In this document: positions 16,411 through 24,684 of the stretch, piece after piece
Numbering within the stretch: the first letter of the stretch is position 1
Layout of the letters: each line of letters begins with the position of its first letter
Origin: Solirubrobacterales bacterium 67-14
Lineage (GTDB): Bacteria > Actinomycetota > Thermoleophilia > Solirubrobacterales > 70-9
Length of the DNA stretch: 64,000 nt
Direction of reading: 5' to 3'
Assembly (NCBI GenBank): GCA_001897355.1
Contig: MKST01000011.1
Span: 666,037 to 730,036 of the forward strand
Program-made: the position numbers and the translations under genes
The notes under the pieces: generated by a model
The model's input: the letters and a program-made list of their open reading frames with translations, nothing else
Database searches by the model: none
What the model was told of the DNA's origin: nothing

Positions 16411-19155
16411 TCAGGGGGCGGGCTGGCCGTCCCATCCGTTGTCGTAGCAGGGGATGGTGGCCGTCCCGGACAGGCACGGCTGAACCGTTCCGTTGGCGCT
16501 CATGAAGGCCGCCGCCTGGCTGCGTCCCTGGACGTCATCCCGCGAGTAGCTGTGCGGGTCGCCGCCGTAACCCCACTCTTCGCGGGGCGGGACGTTGTAT
16601 GGCGGTGCGACCGCCGTACCGTCGTCAAGCAGCCCGGCCGCGCCGGGAGGGCCGCCGTCCCAGTAGGTGAAGGCCGATCCCGTGTATGGGAAGTCGGTCG
16701 AGGGGATCGCCGGGATGCCGAGGAACGGGTTGACATCCCAGTGCCGGGACAGAGCCGGATCGGTGCTGAGGTTGAGGGTCGGCGCCAGCCGCGGGATCCC
16801 GGCCGTCCTCGCCTCGACCTCGGCGCTGACGTTCGCGACCTGATGGTCGCCCACGTCCACCTGCATCAGGACCTGGTGCGGTGGCGTGTTCGGCAGCGGG
16901 TTGTCGGTCATGTACTGGGCGTAGCCGTCGGGTTCGCCGCGATCCCAGAGCAGCTGCATCATCGAGATCACCAGCTGGCGGTTGGCCTGGTCCGGGTAGT
17001 TGACGTAGAGGCCGAGCCCGGGCAGGTTGGCGTACTCGTCGAAGTCGACACTCCGCTGCAGCAGGGTCGAGTAGTTCATGCCGGGCACGTTCAGCACCGC
17101 GCGGGTGAAATCGGGGGAAAGCGCGGTAAGCGCGCCGCCCATGATCCCACCCTGACTCTTGCCCTCGTAGTAGAGCTGACTCGTGTCGATGATCGGCTCG
17201 GCATCCGGCGAATCCAGGTTCTCCGGATCCGCCGGGTCGACCTTGAAGGCGTCCTGCTGAACGAAGCCTTCCGGATGGATCAGGGCGCGACCCAGCATCA
17301 GGAAGTTGACGAACCCCTGCTGCATCCGGTCCGCCGCCTTGTTGAAGTTGGAGACGTCGGCCAGGGAGCTGACCACCGTGCCCGTGTCTTCCTTGGCGAA
17401 CCCGGACCAGTTGGTCGCGCAGAACATCATGTCGTGCTCACTGGCGATCGTGTCCTGCGAATCGATCTGATTCAGGTCACCCAGCAGGCCGTGCCCATAG
17501 AGGCCGGGGCGCAGCTTGTGGATCACGCCGCCGGCCGAGACCGACTTCGGGATCGCGCAGACGAACTGGACATCGGTCGTGAAGTCGGGGTTGATCTTGA
17601 GGTTTCCGTCTGCGTCGAAATCGAAATACGACCCGGGCGGGCAGCCGTCCTTGTTCAGGAAACAGGGCACGTTCCGGATGTAACCGCCGACGTTCCTCAG
17701 GATCAGGCTGCGGGGCTGCTCGGGCCGCACGTCGGCACCCTCGGGCGGGTTCGGCCCGTCTTCACAGCCCGGGCCCGGGGCGGTGCCGTTCTGCTCGGTG
17801 CAGATCCACTCGACGTCGACCTGCGGGCTGTCACCCTCGACCTTGCGGTCGGCGAGCTTCGTGTCGCCGTAGTGGGCGAATGCCTTGTTGCGGATCTCCA
17901 GCGCGCGGCCGGTCAGGCTCTGGGTGCTGGCCACGGTGAAGTCCCAAGCCAGGTAGAGCCCGTTCTTCGAGATGCCGTCCTGGGCCAACTCGGGAAACAC
18001 GTTCTGCTCGAGTTCGTTACAGCGGTAGAGCAGCTCGGGGTCGGTGATCTCCTCGCCGTCGCGGCACTTGCGGAAGGGCTCCGGCGCGGCGACCGGGTTG
18101 TCGTCCGCGTCCTTGAGATCCCGCAAGACCACGGTGTAGGTGTCGCCGGGGTTGAAGTTCTTCGACGGGCGGATGATCAAGTTGACCGGCCCGGTGTTGG
18201 ACGGGTTGATGTTGATTCCGCCGACCCCGTCTTCGGCGTCGTCGGGGGCGACCGAAGTCGGATTGGAGTCGAGCTCGACCCAGATCGGCCAGCGCTCACC
18301 GGTCCGGTTGTCCAGCACCAGGGCCGGCGCGTCAGGCCTGGTGTAGGCGTGCATGTTGGTGATCGGCACGAAGCCCGTGTTGTCGAAGGCGGCCGGATTG
18401 TCGACGCCCGGCACCTTCAGCGTGATCAGGTTGCCCGGGCTGAAGCCGTCGGCCCGGTTCATGTCGGTCGGATCGATGTGGGCGCCCTTGATGTTCTCCG
18501 GGGTCGCCTCCTTGGGGATGTCCAGGCGCAGGCCCGTCCTCGTCGAGGGATCCTCCTTGGTGAAGAAGTTGCTCGGCCAGGGCTGCATGCAGACCGTCGG
18601 GTCGAGCGGGTCGCAGGTCGACTTCTTCGGCTCGATCGGGGGCGGCGGCTTGTTGCCGCAAAGGCTCTGGTCCTGGGTCAGCTGGCGGCTCGCCTTGGCC
18701 ACCACCCGTTTGGCGGTCTTGCGGCCGTGACGGACGACCTTGCGACGGTACTGGCCCTTCAGGGCCACCCGGATGGCCCGACAGGTGGAGAGCTGGGCCT
18801 TGCCCGCTCCGGTCAGCCGGAGCTTGACCTGCTTGACGTTCCGGTTGCCGAGGCGGACCACCTTCTTCTGGAAGTAATTCCAGTGGTTGCCGACGCGGGT
18901 CGAGATCCGCACCTGGGGACCCCCGCGGCCCTTGACCTTGACGTTGATGCCGGCTTGGCTGAGCAGGGCCTTCTGGGTTCCGGTCGTGATCTTGAGGCTG
19001 GCCGTCGTCTTGACCGGCCGTTGCTTTGCCGCCTGGGCGGACCCGGTGAAAACGATGCCGGCCAGCGCCAGCATGGCCGCCGCGATCAGCAGCGAGATTG
19101 CCAGCCCGCCGGGCGTGCCTCGACGGACCTGAACGACTCGAGTCGGAACCTGCAT
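16411..19155 (-). CDS. Large secreted lipase-like alpha/beta hydrolase
   Basis: A 914-residue exported protein. ATG 19155 is chosen because a GAGGAGAGG ribosome site precedes it and a signal peptide (ending GSAQA) follows a basic N-region. Residues about 50-170 form a Lys/Arg-rich beta module. The rest resembles secreted bacterial lipases of the virulence-factor-lipase/VolA type: a possible oxyanion turn in LYGHGLLGDL, a nucleophile elbow GKSQGG with Ser667, and a late VDVGDHQV segment that could supply the acid and His. Cys-rich segments suggest disulfides. It is divergent from a PucR-type regulator. The substrate is unknown; an ester-containing polymer or lipid is a reasonable guess. Confidence 0.75.
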   Translation of the reverse strand: MQVPTRVVQVRRGTPGGLAISLLIAAAMLALAGIVFTGSAQAAKQRPVKTTASLKITTGTQKALLSQAGINVKVKGRGGPQVRISTRVGNHWNYFQKKVVRLGNRNVKQVKLRLTGAGKAQLSTCRAIRVALKGQYRRKVVRHGRKTAKRVVAKASRQLTQDQSLCGNKPPPPIEPKKSTCDPLDPTVCMQPWPSNFFTKEDPSTRTGLRLDIPKEATPENIKGAHIDPTDMNRADGFSPGNLITLKVPGVDNPAAFDNTGFVPITNMHAYTRPDAPALVLDNRTGERWPIWVELDSNPTSVAPDDAEDGVGGININPSNTGPVNLIIRPSKNFNPGDTYTVVLRDLKDADDNPVAAPEPFRKCRDGEEITDPELLYRCNELEQNVFPELAQDGISKNGLYLAWDFTVASTQSLTGRALEIRNKAFAHYGDTKLADRKVEGDSPQVDVEWICTEQNGTAPGPGCEDGPNPPEGADVRPEQPRSLILRNVGGYIRNVPCFLNKDGCPPGSYFDFDADGNLKINPDFTTDVQFVCAIPKSVSAGGVIHKLRPGLYGHGLLGDLNQIDSQDTIASEHDMMFCATNWSGFAKEDTGTVVSSLADVSNFNKAADRMQQGFVNFLMLGRALIHPEGFVQQDAFKVDPADPENLDSPDAEPIIDTSQLYYEGKSQGGIMGGALTALSPDFTRAVLNVPGMNYSTLLQRSVDFDEYANLPGLGLYVNYPDQANRQLVISMMQLLWDRGEPDGYAQYMTDNPLPNTPPHQVLMQVDVGDHQVANVSAEVEARTAGIPRLAPTLNLSTDPALSRHWDVNPFLGIPAIPSTDFPYTGSAFTYWDGGPPGAAGLLDDGTAVAPPYNVPPREEWGYGGDPHSYSRDDVQGRSQAAAFMSANGTVQPCLSGTATIPCYDNGWDGQPAP

Positions 19156-19288
19156 TGAAAACCTCTCCTCGGAATTGGCGATGCCTCGATCCCTCGATCG
19201 AGTCCCTGACATCAACTTGGTCGAAGCAACCTATGAGAGTTCTCGGTCCCTGTCATCGGCTCGGATCACCAACATAAGCCCTCTGATT

Positions 19289-19303
19289 TGTTGATCATCA
19301 ACA
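19289..19303. promoter_or_regulatory. Probable operator between secreted hydrolase and PucR gene
   Basis: TGTTGAT-C-ATCAACA, a perfect 15-bp palindrome between divergent genes. A near copy of the right half, GATCACCAACA, lies at 19264-19274. Likely bound by the adjacent PucR-type regulator. Confidence 0.6.
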
Positions 19304-19374
19304 GTTTCTGGGGCCGAGATGCTTCTGATAGACCGATACTTGTATTGCGTACACCAAGAGCCGATACTGACCTG

Positions 19375-20625
19375 ATGGAGGAGAACCTGTCCGACGCGCC
19401 CGCCGCCACGATCGAGATCCTCGACCGGCTCGCCTCGCGCCACGATCAGCTCGCCGACCGGGTGTTCGCCGCGGTGACCGCGGAGATCGGCGACTACCGG
19501 GGCCCTTCGGGCGAGGGATCCGGGGATCAGGATCTGAACGAGTTCTGGCGGGATGTCCGATCGTTCGGTGACAGCCACATCCGGGAAGCCCTCAGGAGCG
19601 TCCGCACCGGCGGCACGCCGTCGCCGGAAGCGCTGGAGTACGTGAAGGAGGTGACGATCCGACGGGTCGACCAAGGCGTGCCGCTGGACGCGATCCTCCA
19701 CGCCTTCCGAGTCGGGCACCGCGTCGTCTGGGCGGCCGTGCTCGACGAGGCCGATTCACTCCCCGAGGGCAGGTCGGCCGTGGTCGAACTGACCCTTCCC
19801 TTCATGCGCTACGTCGATGCGGTGAGCACCTGCATTGCGTCCACCTACGCCACCCAGCAGCATCGGCTCGAGGCCGCGGCCGACCGTGCCGCCCAGGATC
19901 TGCTCAACCTGATGCTCTCGGGTGGCGATGGCGCGGAGGATGCCGCCCGCGATGCGGGGATCGAGATCGACCGGCCGCATCTCTTTGCGATCGCCACCGC
20001 CACCACGGACGGAGATCGGGGCGCCTTGCGGATGATCGCCGACGAGCTCAGGGAGGCCTTCGGGGGGACGGCGTTGCTGGTCGTGGCGGACGAGAGCGAA
20101 GTCACCTGCCTGGTGCCGCTGGGAGAAGCCGATCCCGGGGCGGTCGCCGACCGCTGCGCGGACGCCCTCGGACCCGCCTTCAGCGGGCGCCCGATTCATC
20201 ACAGGGTGGGAATCAGCCTCGCCTTCCGGGGCATCGCCGAGATGGCCATCGCCGAGCAGCAGGCACGCTCTGCCCACGCCCTCGCGGACCCGGCCCGGCC
20301 AGTTTTGTACCTCGGCCAGATGAGCGTCTTGGACTACTTGCTGGCCCGGGAGGACCGGGTCGCGTCCTCGCTGATCCCCGATGCGGTCCGGGACCTCGCC
20401 ACCAGCGGCAGCGCGATGGACCGGGCGCTGGTCGAGACGCTCGTGGCCTACGTCGATTCAGACATGAACGTCCAACGGACCGCCGCGGCACTCCCGGCCC
20501 ACCCGAACACGGTCCACTACCGGCTCAACCGCCTCGAGGAGAAGACCGGTCACAGCCATCGCGACGTCCGGCAGGTCACCGAACTGGCGATGGCCATACG
20601 AATGGTCCGCGCCGACGTCGCCTGA
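19375..20625 (+). CDS. PucR/CdaR family transcriptional regulator
   Basis: A 416-residue regulator. An N-terminal all-helical sensor-like domain (about 1-165) is followed by a degenerate GGDEF-like domain (about 190-310, MIADELREAFGGTALLVVAD) and the PucR C-terminal HTH (about 345-412), with the characteristic MDRALVETLVAYVDSDMNVQRTAAAL...NTVHYRLNRLEEKTG. ATG 19375 was chosen over the longer frame because upstream residues are not family-like and cover the palindrome. It probably controls the divergent secreted hydrolase and itself. Confidence 0.88.
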   Translation: MEENLSDAPAATIEILDRLASRHDQLADRVFAAVTAEIGDYRGPSGEGSGDQDLNEFWRDVRSFGDSHIREALRSVRTGGTPSPEALEYVKEVTIRRVDQGVPLDAILHAFRVGHRVVWAAVLDEADSLPEGRSAVVELTLPFMRYVDAVSTCIASTYATQQHRLEAAADRAAQDLLNLMLSGGDGAEDAARDAGIEIDRPHLFAIATATTDGDRGALRMIADELREAFGGTALLVVADESEVTCLVPLGEADPGAVADRCADALGPAFSGRPIHHRVGISLAFRGIAEMAIAEQQARSAHALADPARPVLYLGQMSVLDYLLAREDRVASSLIPDAVRDLATSGSAMDRALVETLVAYVDSDMNVQRTAAALPAHPNTVHYRLNRLEEKTGHSHRDVRQVTELAMAIRMVRADVA

Positions 20626-20633
20626 GCATCGAC

Positions 20634-21362
20634 TCATCCCATGCGCTTCGCGAGGCGGATCACCGCCCGGGCGTGACGGGCGATGACCGCGCGACGCTGA
20701 ACCCCCGGCCCGAGTTCGACCACGAAGGCGGTGGTGCCGAGCGTGTGGTGCTGCCAGTTGATCGCGCTGCCCGGGTAGTAGCCACGGTCGCAGCCTCGGT
20801 CGCCGCGGAGCCCGGACAGCCGCGCGTAGAGCAGCGCCCAGGGCCGGTCGCCGTTGCAGGGGAGCAGGGTCCGCCCCCAGGGCTGGTGGAACCAGATCGC
20901 GAGGTCGAACCCGACCCGGCGGCTGAACTTCATCATCGCCCTGGTCTCCGGCTCGGAGGCCGGTCGCGGGCCGGAGTTGTAGCCGCCGTCCAGCCTGCCG
21001 TCCCAGCGGTAGGGGAAGTTGCGGTTGAGGTCGACCCGGCGGGCGTTCCTCCTCGTGTTCGCGGCGGTACCGTCCGGGTTGGCGGTCTTCACGGTCCAGA
21101 GGCCGATCCCCTTGGGCCCGCTGCGACCGGCCATGCCCTGCCGCAGCTTCGCGACGACCCGCATCCCCTGCCGCTCGTCGCCGTGGATCGACCCGACCAC
21201 CAGCACCTTGAACTCGGCCTTCGGGTCACCCTGCTGCCAGCTCAGGATCGGCCGCCCGGCCACGGAGCGGCCGACCACCTCCCGGGTCGGCGCGGCGTCG
21301 GCCGAACCGACGGCGATCAGGAAGCCGGCCAGGGCGATCGTGATGAACGGGCTGGTCCGCAC
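20634..21362 (-). CDS. Secreted M14 family zinc carboxypeptidase (murein peptide amidase-like)
   Basis: A 242-residue exported peptidase with a signal peptide ending GSADAAP. M14 motifs are complete: zinc ligands H and E in SIHGDERQ (about residue 59), substrate-binding NPDG and DLNRNFPYRW, the SGPRPASEPE loop, the third zinc ligand His in IWFHQPWGR and catalytic Glu in FVVELGPG. The compact size and SEPE loop resemble the MpaA/Csd4-like murein-peptide group. It is likely to trim cell-wall peptides outside the membrane. It converges with the PucR gene, leaving 8 bp between stops. Confidence 0.88.
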   Translation of the reverse strand: MRTSPFITIALAGFLIAVGSADAAPTREVVGRSVAGRPILSWQQGDPKAEFKVLVVGSIHGDERQGMRVVAKLRQGMAGRSGPKGIGLWTVKTANPDGTAANTRRNARRVDLNRNFPYRWDGRLDGGYNSGPRPASEPETRAMMKFSRRVGFDLAIWFHQPWGRTLLPCNGDRPWALLYARLSGLRGDRGCDRGYYPGSAINWQHHTLGTTAFVVELGPGVQRRAVIARHARAVIRLAKRMG

Positions 21363-21400
21363 CCGTCCAACCTATCCCCAGCGGCTGCCAGAATGGGCCG

Positions 21401-21973
21401 GTGGACGAACTCGAAGACGACGGCATCGTGCGCTGCGGCTGGGCCGACGGCAGCGCGATGATGCGGGAGTACCACGACCAGGAATGGGGATTGCCGGTCG
21501 ACGGCGAGCAGGCGATGTTCGAGCGACTCTCGCTCGAGGCCTTCCAGGCCGGGCTGAGCTGGGCGACCACCCTGCGCAAGCGACCGGCCTTCCGCGAGGC
21601 CTTTCGCGATTTCGACCTCGATTACTGCGCCGGCCTCGGCGACCGTGAGATCGAGGAGTTGATGGGCAACGAAGGGATCATCCGGGCCCGGGCCAAGATC
21701 GAGGCCACCCGCAACAACGCCGCCGCGGCGATCGAGCTAAGGAGCGACGGCGGACTGGTCACGCTGATCGAATCGTTCGCCCCGGCCGACTCGCCGGAGC
21801 CGGCGACTCACGCCGAGGTGCCGACCAGCTCGGACGAATCGGTGGCCCTGGCGAAGGAGCTGCGTGCCCGGGGATTCAAGTTCGTCGGCCCGACCAACAT
21901 GTACGCGCTGATGGAGGCGGTCGGCCTGGTCAACACTCACCTGGTCACCTGCTTCCGCCGAAGCCCGGCCTGA
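21401..21973 (+). CDS. tag: DNA-3-methyladenine glycosylase I
   Basis: Excises 3-methyladenine from alkylated DNA. The 190-residue protein keeps the Tag signature (RCGWADG, EYHDQEWGLPV, LEAFQAGLSWATTLRKRPAFREAF) and the zinc-snap ligands: Cys and His near the N-terminus and His/Cys in NTHLVTCF at the C-terminus. The start is GTG 21401. It converges with the PrsW-like gene, their stops abutting at 21973/21974. Confidence 0.95.
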   Translation: MDELEDDGIVRCGWADGSAMMREYHDQEWGLPVDGEQAMFERLSLEAFQAGLSWATTLRKRPAFREAFRDFDLDYCAGLGDREIEELMGNEGIIRARAKIEATRNNAAAAIELRSDGGLVTLIESFAPADSPEPATHAEVPTSSDESVALAKELRARGFKFVGPTNMYALMEAVGLVNTHLVTCFRRSPA

Positions 21974-23008
21974 TCAGGCCTGCGCGGGCCGCTTCGGGGC
22001 GGCCGGGCGCCAACGCGGTGAGACCTCGCCGACCTTGTCGGGCGGAACGAGTTGACGGGCCGAGTGCTTCTGCAGCAGGTACATCAGCAGGATCACGGCG
22101 ATCGAGACGAGGCTGGTCACCCGCGCGACCGACCCGTCGACGTGATGGCTGAGCACGATCACGTCATTGGTGCTGTGGGCGGCCATGGCGAGGATCCACG
22201 CGCCGATCGCTACCCCGGTGAAGATCGACTTGCCGCGCCACGCCGCCTGCCAGGCGACCGCCGCGACGAACCCGGTCAGGAGCGGGTGCATAATCTCGAA
22301 CAGCGGCCGTATCGGCTGGTACTCCTTCGGTTGGATCGCGTACTCGGTCCCTTCCATCACCCCGACCGTCGCGGCCGAGATCAGGACCAGCAGGTAGCCC
22401 TCCCGCGGAATGCGGAACCTGAGCTTGATCCAGAGGATCACCGGAACCAGCAGCTTGCCGGTTTCCTCCGCCGGCCCGGCCAAGGCTGCCCAGCCGGGAT
22501 CGTCCTTGATGCTGTCGCCGAAGACCTTCGGCACGAAGACCTCGACCGCGTAGGCGAGGGCAAAGGCGATCACTCCCGACGCGATCCCCCACTTGAGGAT
22601 CTCCTTGCGGGTGTCGGGAGAGATCCGGTCGAAGCCGACCCGGGCGCCGATGAAGCGGAGAAAGGCGACCATGGTCAGGAAGGTGGCGATCGCGGCCAGC
22701 GGCACCCCGAGGATCTGGATCCCGTGGACGACGTCGGCCTTGCGGTCATCGGCCCAGAAGGCCGCCGCTCCGCCGATGGTGATCAGCATGGCCAGGAAGA
22801 CCTTCCAGCCGCCGTTCCTCAGGAAGCGGAAGACGTGCTTCTTGTAGCCGGGCAGGGTCGCGCCCTCCGGCGCGGCGCCCACCTCGTCGGTCCAGACTTC
22901 TCCGTCCCAGCCCCGCTCGACGACCAGTTTCCCGTGGTGGTCGGGAACCGGATATCGGCCAGGCCCCGGCAGCGACACCGAATCCTCCGCAAGGTCGTGC
23001 TCGCTCAT
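21974..23008 (-). CDS. PrsW-like intramembrane metalloprotease with N-terminal DUF2510-like domain
   Basis: A 344-residue membrane protein with about eight predicted helices. PrsW/CPBP-type motifs are present: AEETGK (about residue 181), GVMEGTEYA (about 215), MHPLL (about 240) and AAHSTNDV (about 283), the Glu and His residues expected to hold zinc. The N-terminal 45 residues (GPGRYPVPD...VERGWDGEVWTDEV) match the DUF2510 pattern found in actinobacterial membrane proteins. PrsW enzymes cleave membrane-bound anti-sigma factors; no sigma/anti-sigma pair is in this window, so the target is unknown. Confidence 0.85.
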   Translation of the reverse strand: MSEHDLAEDSVSLPGPGRYPVPDHHGKLVVERGWDGEVWTDEVGAAPEGATLPGYKKHVFRFLRNGGWKVFLAMLITIGGAAAFWADDRKADVVHGIQILGVPLAAIATFLTMVAFLRFIGARVGFDRISPDTRKEILKWGIASGVIAFALAYAVEVFVPKVFGDSIKDDPGWAALAGPAEETGKLLVPVILWIKLRFRIPREGYLLVLISAATVGVMEGTEYAIQPKEYQPIRPLFEIMHPLLTGFVAAVAWQAAWRGKSIFTGVAIGAWILAMAAHSTNDVIVLSHHVDGSVARVTSLVSIAVILLMYLLQKHSARQLVPPDKVGEVSPRWRPAAPKRPAQA

Positions 23009-23038
23009 CGGCGAGCAGATACCCGTCCCGCGGATAGC

Positions 23039-23917
23039 TCAATCAGTAGAAGTCTTGCCGACGGGCTTCCAGCCCGGTCCCTTGAAGGCGTAGCCGAAGC
23101 GGTCGCGCCAGCTGTCAGCGGCCCGGATGTCGCGCCAGATGTTCATGTACTCGCCGTACGCGACCTTGACCGGGTGGAAGGTCTCGATGTTCTTGGTCAG
23201 CCCGTAGCGGACCCGTTCCTCCTCCGGCTCGAAGGTGCCGAACATGCGGTCCCAGATGATCAGGATGCCGGCGTAGTTCTTGTCCAGGTACTGCTCCTGC
23301 GAGCCGTGGTGGACCCGGTGGTGGCTGGGCGTGTTGAAGATGAACTCGATCGGCCGCGGCAGCTTGCGGACCGCCTCGGTGTGGAGCAGGAACTGGTAGA
23401 GCAGGCTCCAGGAGAAGGCGAGGTAGATCATCCACGGCTCGAACAGCAGCGCGCCCGGCATCCAGAAGAAGATCGAGCTGAAGGGCGACCAGTCCTGGCG
23501 GAGCGCGGTCGAGAAGTTGTAGTGCTCGGATGAGTGGTGGACCACATGCATCGCCCAGAAGAGGCGGATGCGGTGGTGGCTGCGGTGGAAGCAGTAGTAG
23601 GCGAGGTCGTCGACGAAGAAGAGCAGGACCCAGGTCCACCAGTCCGAGGGCGAGAGCTGGATCGGGCTGATCGAGTAGATCGCCGCGTAGATGACCAGCA
23701 CGACCAGCTTCCAGGCGCCGGCGATGAAGAGGTGGCCGAGGCCCATGCTGAGGCTGGTCGCCGTGTCCTTCGCCTCGAAGCCGATCGGGGCCTCCGCGGC
23801 GTGCTCGTCCGGGCCGCGACCGTGGTCGTGGTCATGCGCGGCGTGGCGCAGGGTGAGGTATTCCAGCCCCATCGCCAGGAAGAAAAACGGGATCGCATAG
23901 AGGATCAGGTCGCCCAT
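23039..23917 (-). CDS. Sterol desaturase / fatty acid hydroxylase family protein
   Basis: A 292-residue integral membrane di-iron oxygenase. The histidine boxes are in order: HRSHH (about residue 119), HVVHHSSEHYN (about 130) and HHRVHHG (about 225), with hydrophobic hairpins before and between. The N-terminal loop is His/Asp-rich (RHAAHDHDHGRG). It probably hydroxylates or desaturates a lipid. An operator-like palindrome at 23923-23939 directly abuts the start, and the upstream same-strand gene encodes a FadR-type regulator, which supports lipid-responsive control. Confidence 0.9.
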   Translation of the reverse strand: MGDLILYAIPFFFLAMGLEYLTLRHAAHDHDHGRGPDEHAAEAPIGFEAKDTATSLSMGLGHLFIAGAWKLVVLVIYAAIYSISPIQLSPSDWWTWVLLFFVDDLAYYCFHRSHHRIRLFWAMHVVHHSSEHYNFSTALRQDWSPFSSIFFWMPGALLFEPWMIYLAFSWSLLYQFLLHTEAVRKLPRPIEFIFNTPSHHRVHHGSQEQYLDKNYAGILIIWDRMFGTFEPEEERVRYGLTKNIETFHPVKVAYGEYMNIWRDIRAADSWRDRFGYAFKGPGWKPVGKTSTD

Positions 23918-23922
23918 CGCTC

Positions 23923-23939
23923 AACTGGTTATACCAGTT
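23923..23939. promoter_or_regulatory. GntR/FadR-type operator at the fatty-acid hydroxylase gene
   Basis: AACTGGT-TAT-ACCAGTT, 17 bp, six bases upstream of the hydroxylase start. It matches the general FadR-family pattern TGGT-N-ACCA, and its GGTTATACCA core reappears with one change at 24656-24665. Confidence 0.75.
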
Positions 23940-23962
23940 CCGCGCGAAACTCGCAAGAAGTT

Positions 23963-24649
23963 TCAGGCGGCGCGTTCGATGTCCGCGCGGAGCATCTGGC
24001 CCGCCACTTCCGCCGCCGCATCAGGGTCACCGGCGGCGATCGCCCGGCCCAGCCGGACGATGATCTCCGCATCCCTGGCCCGTACCCGCTCGGCGACGTC
24101 GCCAAAGCTGGTCATCGCCGCCAGCAACGAGTTCAGGGAGAGGCGGTAGGCGATGTTGCCCGATCCGTCGACGATCGCCAGCCAGAACTCGGCGAAGGCC
24201 TGATCGAGCGCCTCGTGCTCCCCGGTACCGACCAGGCCGGCCGCCCTGTCCCCCAGCCCCTCGATCCCCCGACGCGCGTCTTCGTCCGCGCGGCCGGCGC
24301 ACAGCCGCGCCGCATCGACCCCGATCGAGGCCCGCATCTCCAGCACCGAGCGGACGATCTCGGCCGGCGGGTCGAGCGCGTCGCCGCCGAGGTCGAGCAT
24401 CACCTCGAGCCCACCGGAATCGCGCCAGTCGAGGACCCGGGTCGCGCCGCCATGGGTGATCCGGATCAGGCCGGCCTGTTGAAGCCCTTTCAGAGCCTCG
24501 CGGACGGCGTGGCGGTTGACCCCGAACTCCTCGGCCAGCACCCGTTCGGAGGGGATCCGGTCGCCCGGCTCAAGCTCTCCTTCGAGGATCTGCCGTCGCA
24601 GCGAATCATGGACTCGTCGCGAAACGGTGCCTGTTCCATTGCCGCTCAT
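23963..24649 (-). CDS. GntR family regulator, FadR (FCD) subfamily
   Basis: A 228-residue regulator. The GntR winged helix (about 5-72) reads VSRRVHDSLRRQILEGELEPGDRIPSERVLAEEFGVNRHAVREALKGLQQAGLIRI. The C-terminal FCD helical domain shows SGN but lacks the His residues that bind metal in most FCD proteins (D-x-x-F-A-E-F in place of D-x-x-F-H). An organic, possibly acyl, ligand is therefore more likely than a metal-held acid. ATG 24649 is chosen; the longer frame overlaps the divergent hydrolase. A GGTTTTACCA site lies 6 bp upstream, so autoregulation is likely. Confidence 0.9.
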   Translation of the reverse strand: MSGNGTGTVSRRVHDSLRRQILEGELEPGDRIPSERVLAEEFGVNRHAVREALKGLQQAGLIRITHGGATRVLDWRDSGGLEVMLDLGGDALDPPAEIVRSVLEMRASIGVDAARLCAGRADEDARRGIEGLGDRAAGLVGTGEHEALDQAFAEFWLAIVDGSGNIAYRLSLNSLLAAMTSFGDVAERVRARDAEIIVRLGRAIAAGDPDAAAEVAGQMLRADIERAA

Positions 24650-24654
24650 CAGGG

Positions 24655-24665
24655 AGGTTTTACCA
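24655..24665. promoter_or_regulatory. Second, weaker GntR operator between gntR and hydrolase
   Basis: AGGT-TTT-ACCA in the 35-bp divergent gap. Nine of ten core bases equal the site at the hydroxylase gene. Confidence 0.5.
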
Positions 24666-24684
24666 ATACTGGAATAGTTCGGGC

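Noticed and set aside
16348..19158. Plus-strand open frame of 936 residues opposite the secreted lipase-like gene
   Set aside because: Antisense shadow of a high-GC gene: repetitive Arg/Val/Asp/Gly composition, no domain, whereas the minus strand has a signal peptide, ribosome site and hydrolase motifs.
23030..23070. tRNA-like string (GCGGATAGCTCAAT...) between the PrsW and hydroxylase genes
   Set aside because: It mimics the acceptor and D-arm start of a glycine tRNA, but there is no matching T-arm, acceptor partner or CCA, and the sequence runs into the hydroxylase coding end.
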